From SVTX01 sp045653805 (GTDB lineage Bacteria > Bacillota > Clostridia > Oscillospirales > CAG-272), in the NCBI GenBank assembly GCA_045653805.1, contig JAZOMF010000005.1, positions 1 through 5,995 of the forward strand: DNA of 5,995 bases. Reading direction: 5' to 3'. Every line of letters begins with the position of its first letter. Positions within the stretch are counted from its first letter, which is position 1. Below are positions 5,771 to 5,995 of this stretch, one piece after another. Below the pieces are notes generated by a model that was not told where the DNA came from, did no database searches, and saw nothing but the letters and a program-made list of their open reading frames with translations. Made by a program: the position numbers and the translations under genes.

Positions 5771-5798
5771 GAATTGCAAAAGCAATTCTCATTTTTTT
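5762..5798 (+). terminator. Strong bidirectional intrinsic terminator after divIC
   Basis: A 16-bp perfect stem, including GAGAATTGC / GCAATTCTC, with an AAAA tetraloop (5778-5781). It is flanked by six A's on the left and seven T's on the right, so it should stop transcription from either side. The divIC stop (5768-5770) lies in the 5' arm. It marks the end of this gene block and suggests possible convergent transcription from beyond the window. Confidence 0.92.
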
Positions 5799-5846
5799 GT
5801 TGTAGGTAAATTGGAGTTTGTCGGTGAGAGGGGCGACACCATACGC

Positions 5847-5873
5847 CGTAGGGGGAGTGGCTTGCTCCTCCCG
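5847..5873 (+). repeat. Palindromic repeat unit A (CGTAGGGG...CCCG)
   Basis: A 27-nt unit opening with CGTAGGGG and closing with CCCG. Its inner bases form a seven-pair hairpin (5851-5857 with 5865-5871, one G-T pair) around TGGCTTG. It has the same ends as units B and C but a different inner sequence. The preceding stretch (5799-5846) holds only short weak inverted repeats and no gene. Confidence 0.55.
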
Positions 5874-5898
5874 TTAACGAACATTTAAATTCAACGAG

Positions 5899-5926
5899 CG
5901 GGACGCCGAGGACGTCGTCCCCTACG
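5899..5926 (-). repeat. Palindromic repeat unit B (CGTAGGGG...CCCG, reverse orientation)
   Basis: Read on the minus strand this 28-nt unit begins CGTAGGGGACGAC and ends GCGTCCCG, the same frame as unit A. GGGACG (5900-5905) pairs with CGTCCC (5916-5921). It forms an inverted pair with unit C. Confidence 0.6.
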
Positions 5927-5982
5927 AATTTGAAATCGTTAAAACACCTTCTACGGTAAACAAATTGGCAATCGTTTTAGAC

Positions 5983-5995
5983 CGTAGGGGACGAC
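5983..5995 (+). repeat. Repeat unit C, cut by the window end
   Basis: CGTAGGGGACGAC is the exact inverse of 5914-5926, i.e. the first 13 bases of unit B in the opposite direction, separated from it by 56 nt. The unit continues past the window. The spacer contains no ORF, but CTACGGT (5951-5957) can pair with ACCGTAG (5981-5987). Confidence 0.6.

Noticed and set aside
5799..5995. CRISPR array or small RNA gene in the downstream repeats
   Set aside because: Units differ in orientation and inner sequence and lack regular spacing, so this is not CRISPR. No promoter or terminator framing a small RNA was seen.

Overview
The window looks like chromosomal DNA of an endospore-forming (or formerly spore-forming) member of the Clostridia, plausibly an Oscillospirales-type gut lineage. 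The class assignment rests on the gene order spoVB/yabM-like, mazG, hup, rqcP (yabO), yabP, yabQ, divIC. Apart from hup this is the Bacillus subtilis yabM-yabN-yabO-yabP-yabQ-divIC block, and a hup gene at this position is, from memory, a clostridial arrangement. The family-level guess is weaker and rests on general sequence feel. All eight protein genes are on the + strand and all appear intact.

Layout. (1) 20-2917: an MTA/SAH deaminase-type amidohydrolase (mtaD) followed 15 nt later by a SpoVB/YabM-like lipid-linked sugar flippase. (2) 2948-3778: MazG nucleotide pyrophosphohydrolase, without the methylase domain fused to it in B. subtilis YabN. (3) 3779-3965: a non-coding gap with a strong sigma-A-type promoter (TTGCAA, 17 nt, extended TATAAT) driving hup. 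(4) 3966-4486: hup and rqcP, joined by a TAATG stop/start overlap. (5) 4487-4538: a perfect 12-bp hairpin followed by seven T's. It has the form of an intrinsic terminator, and its 3' arm contains the yabP Shine-Dalgarno. (6) 4539-5433: the sporulation genes yabP and yabQ. (7) 5369-5770: divIC, which overlaps the end of yabQ and has a near-consensus sigma-A promoter inside yabQ. (8) 5762-5798: a strong bidirectional terminator. (9) 5799-5995: about 200 nt of non-coding DNA with short palindromic repeat units of form CGTAGGGG...CCCG, the last cut by the window edge.

How it works together. The most interesting point is regulatory. The sporulation pair yabP-yabQ sits between housekeeping genes but appears insulated from them. 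Read-through from the hup promoter would meet a hairpin that could both terminate transcription and hide the yabP ribosome-binding site. A weak sigma-E-like promoter lies over the 5' arm of that hairpin; a transcript from it would start in the loop, lack the 5' arm and leave the Shine-Dalgarno free. The essential division gene divIC could escape this control through its own sigma-A promoter. The hairpin and the divIC promoter are read directly from sequence; the sigma-E promoter and the switching model are inference. No mobile gene, CRISPR array, tRNA or rRNA was seen.
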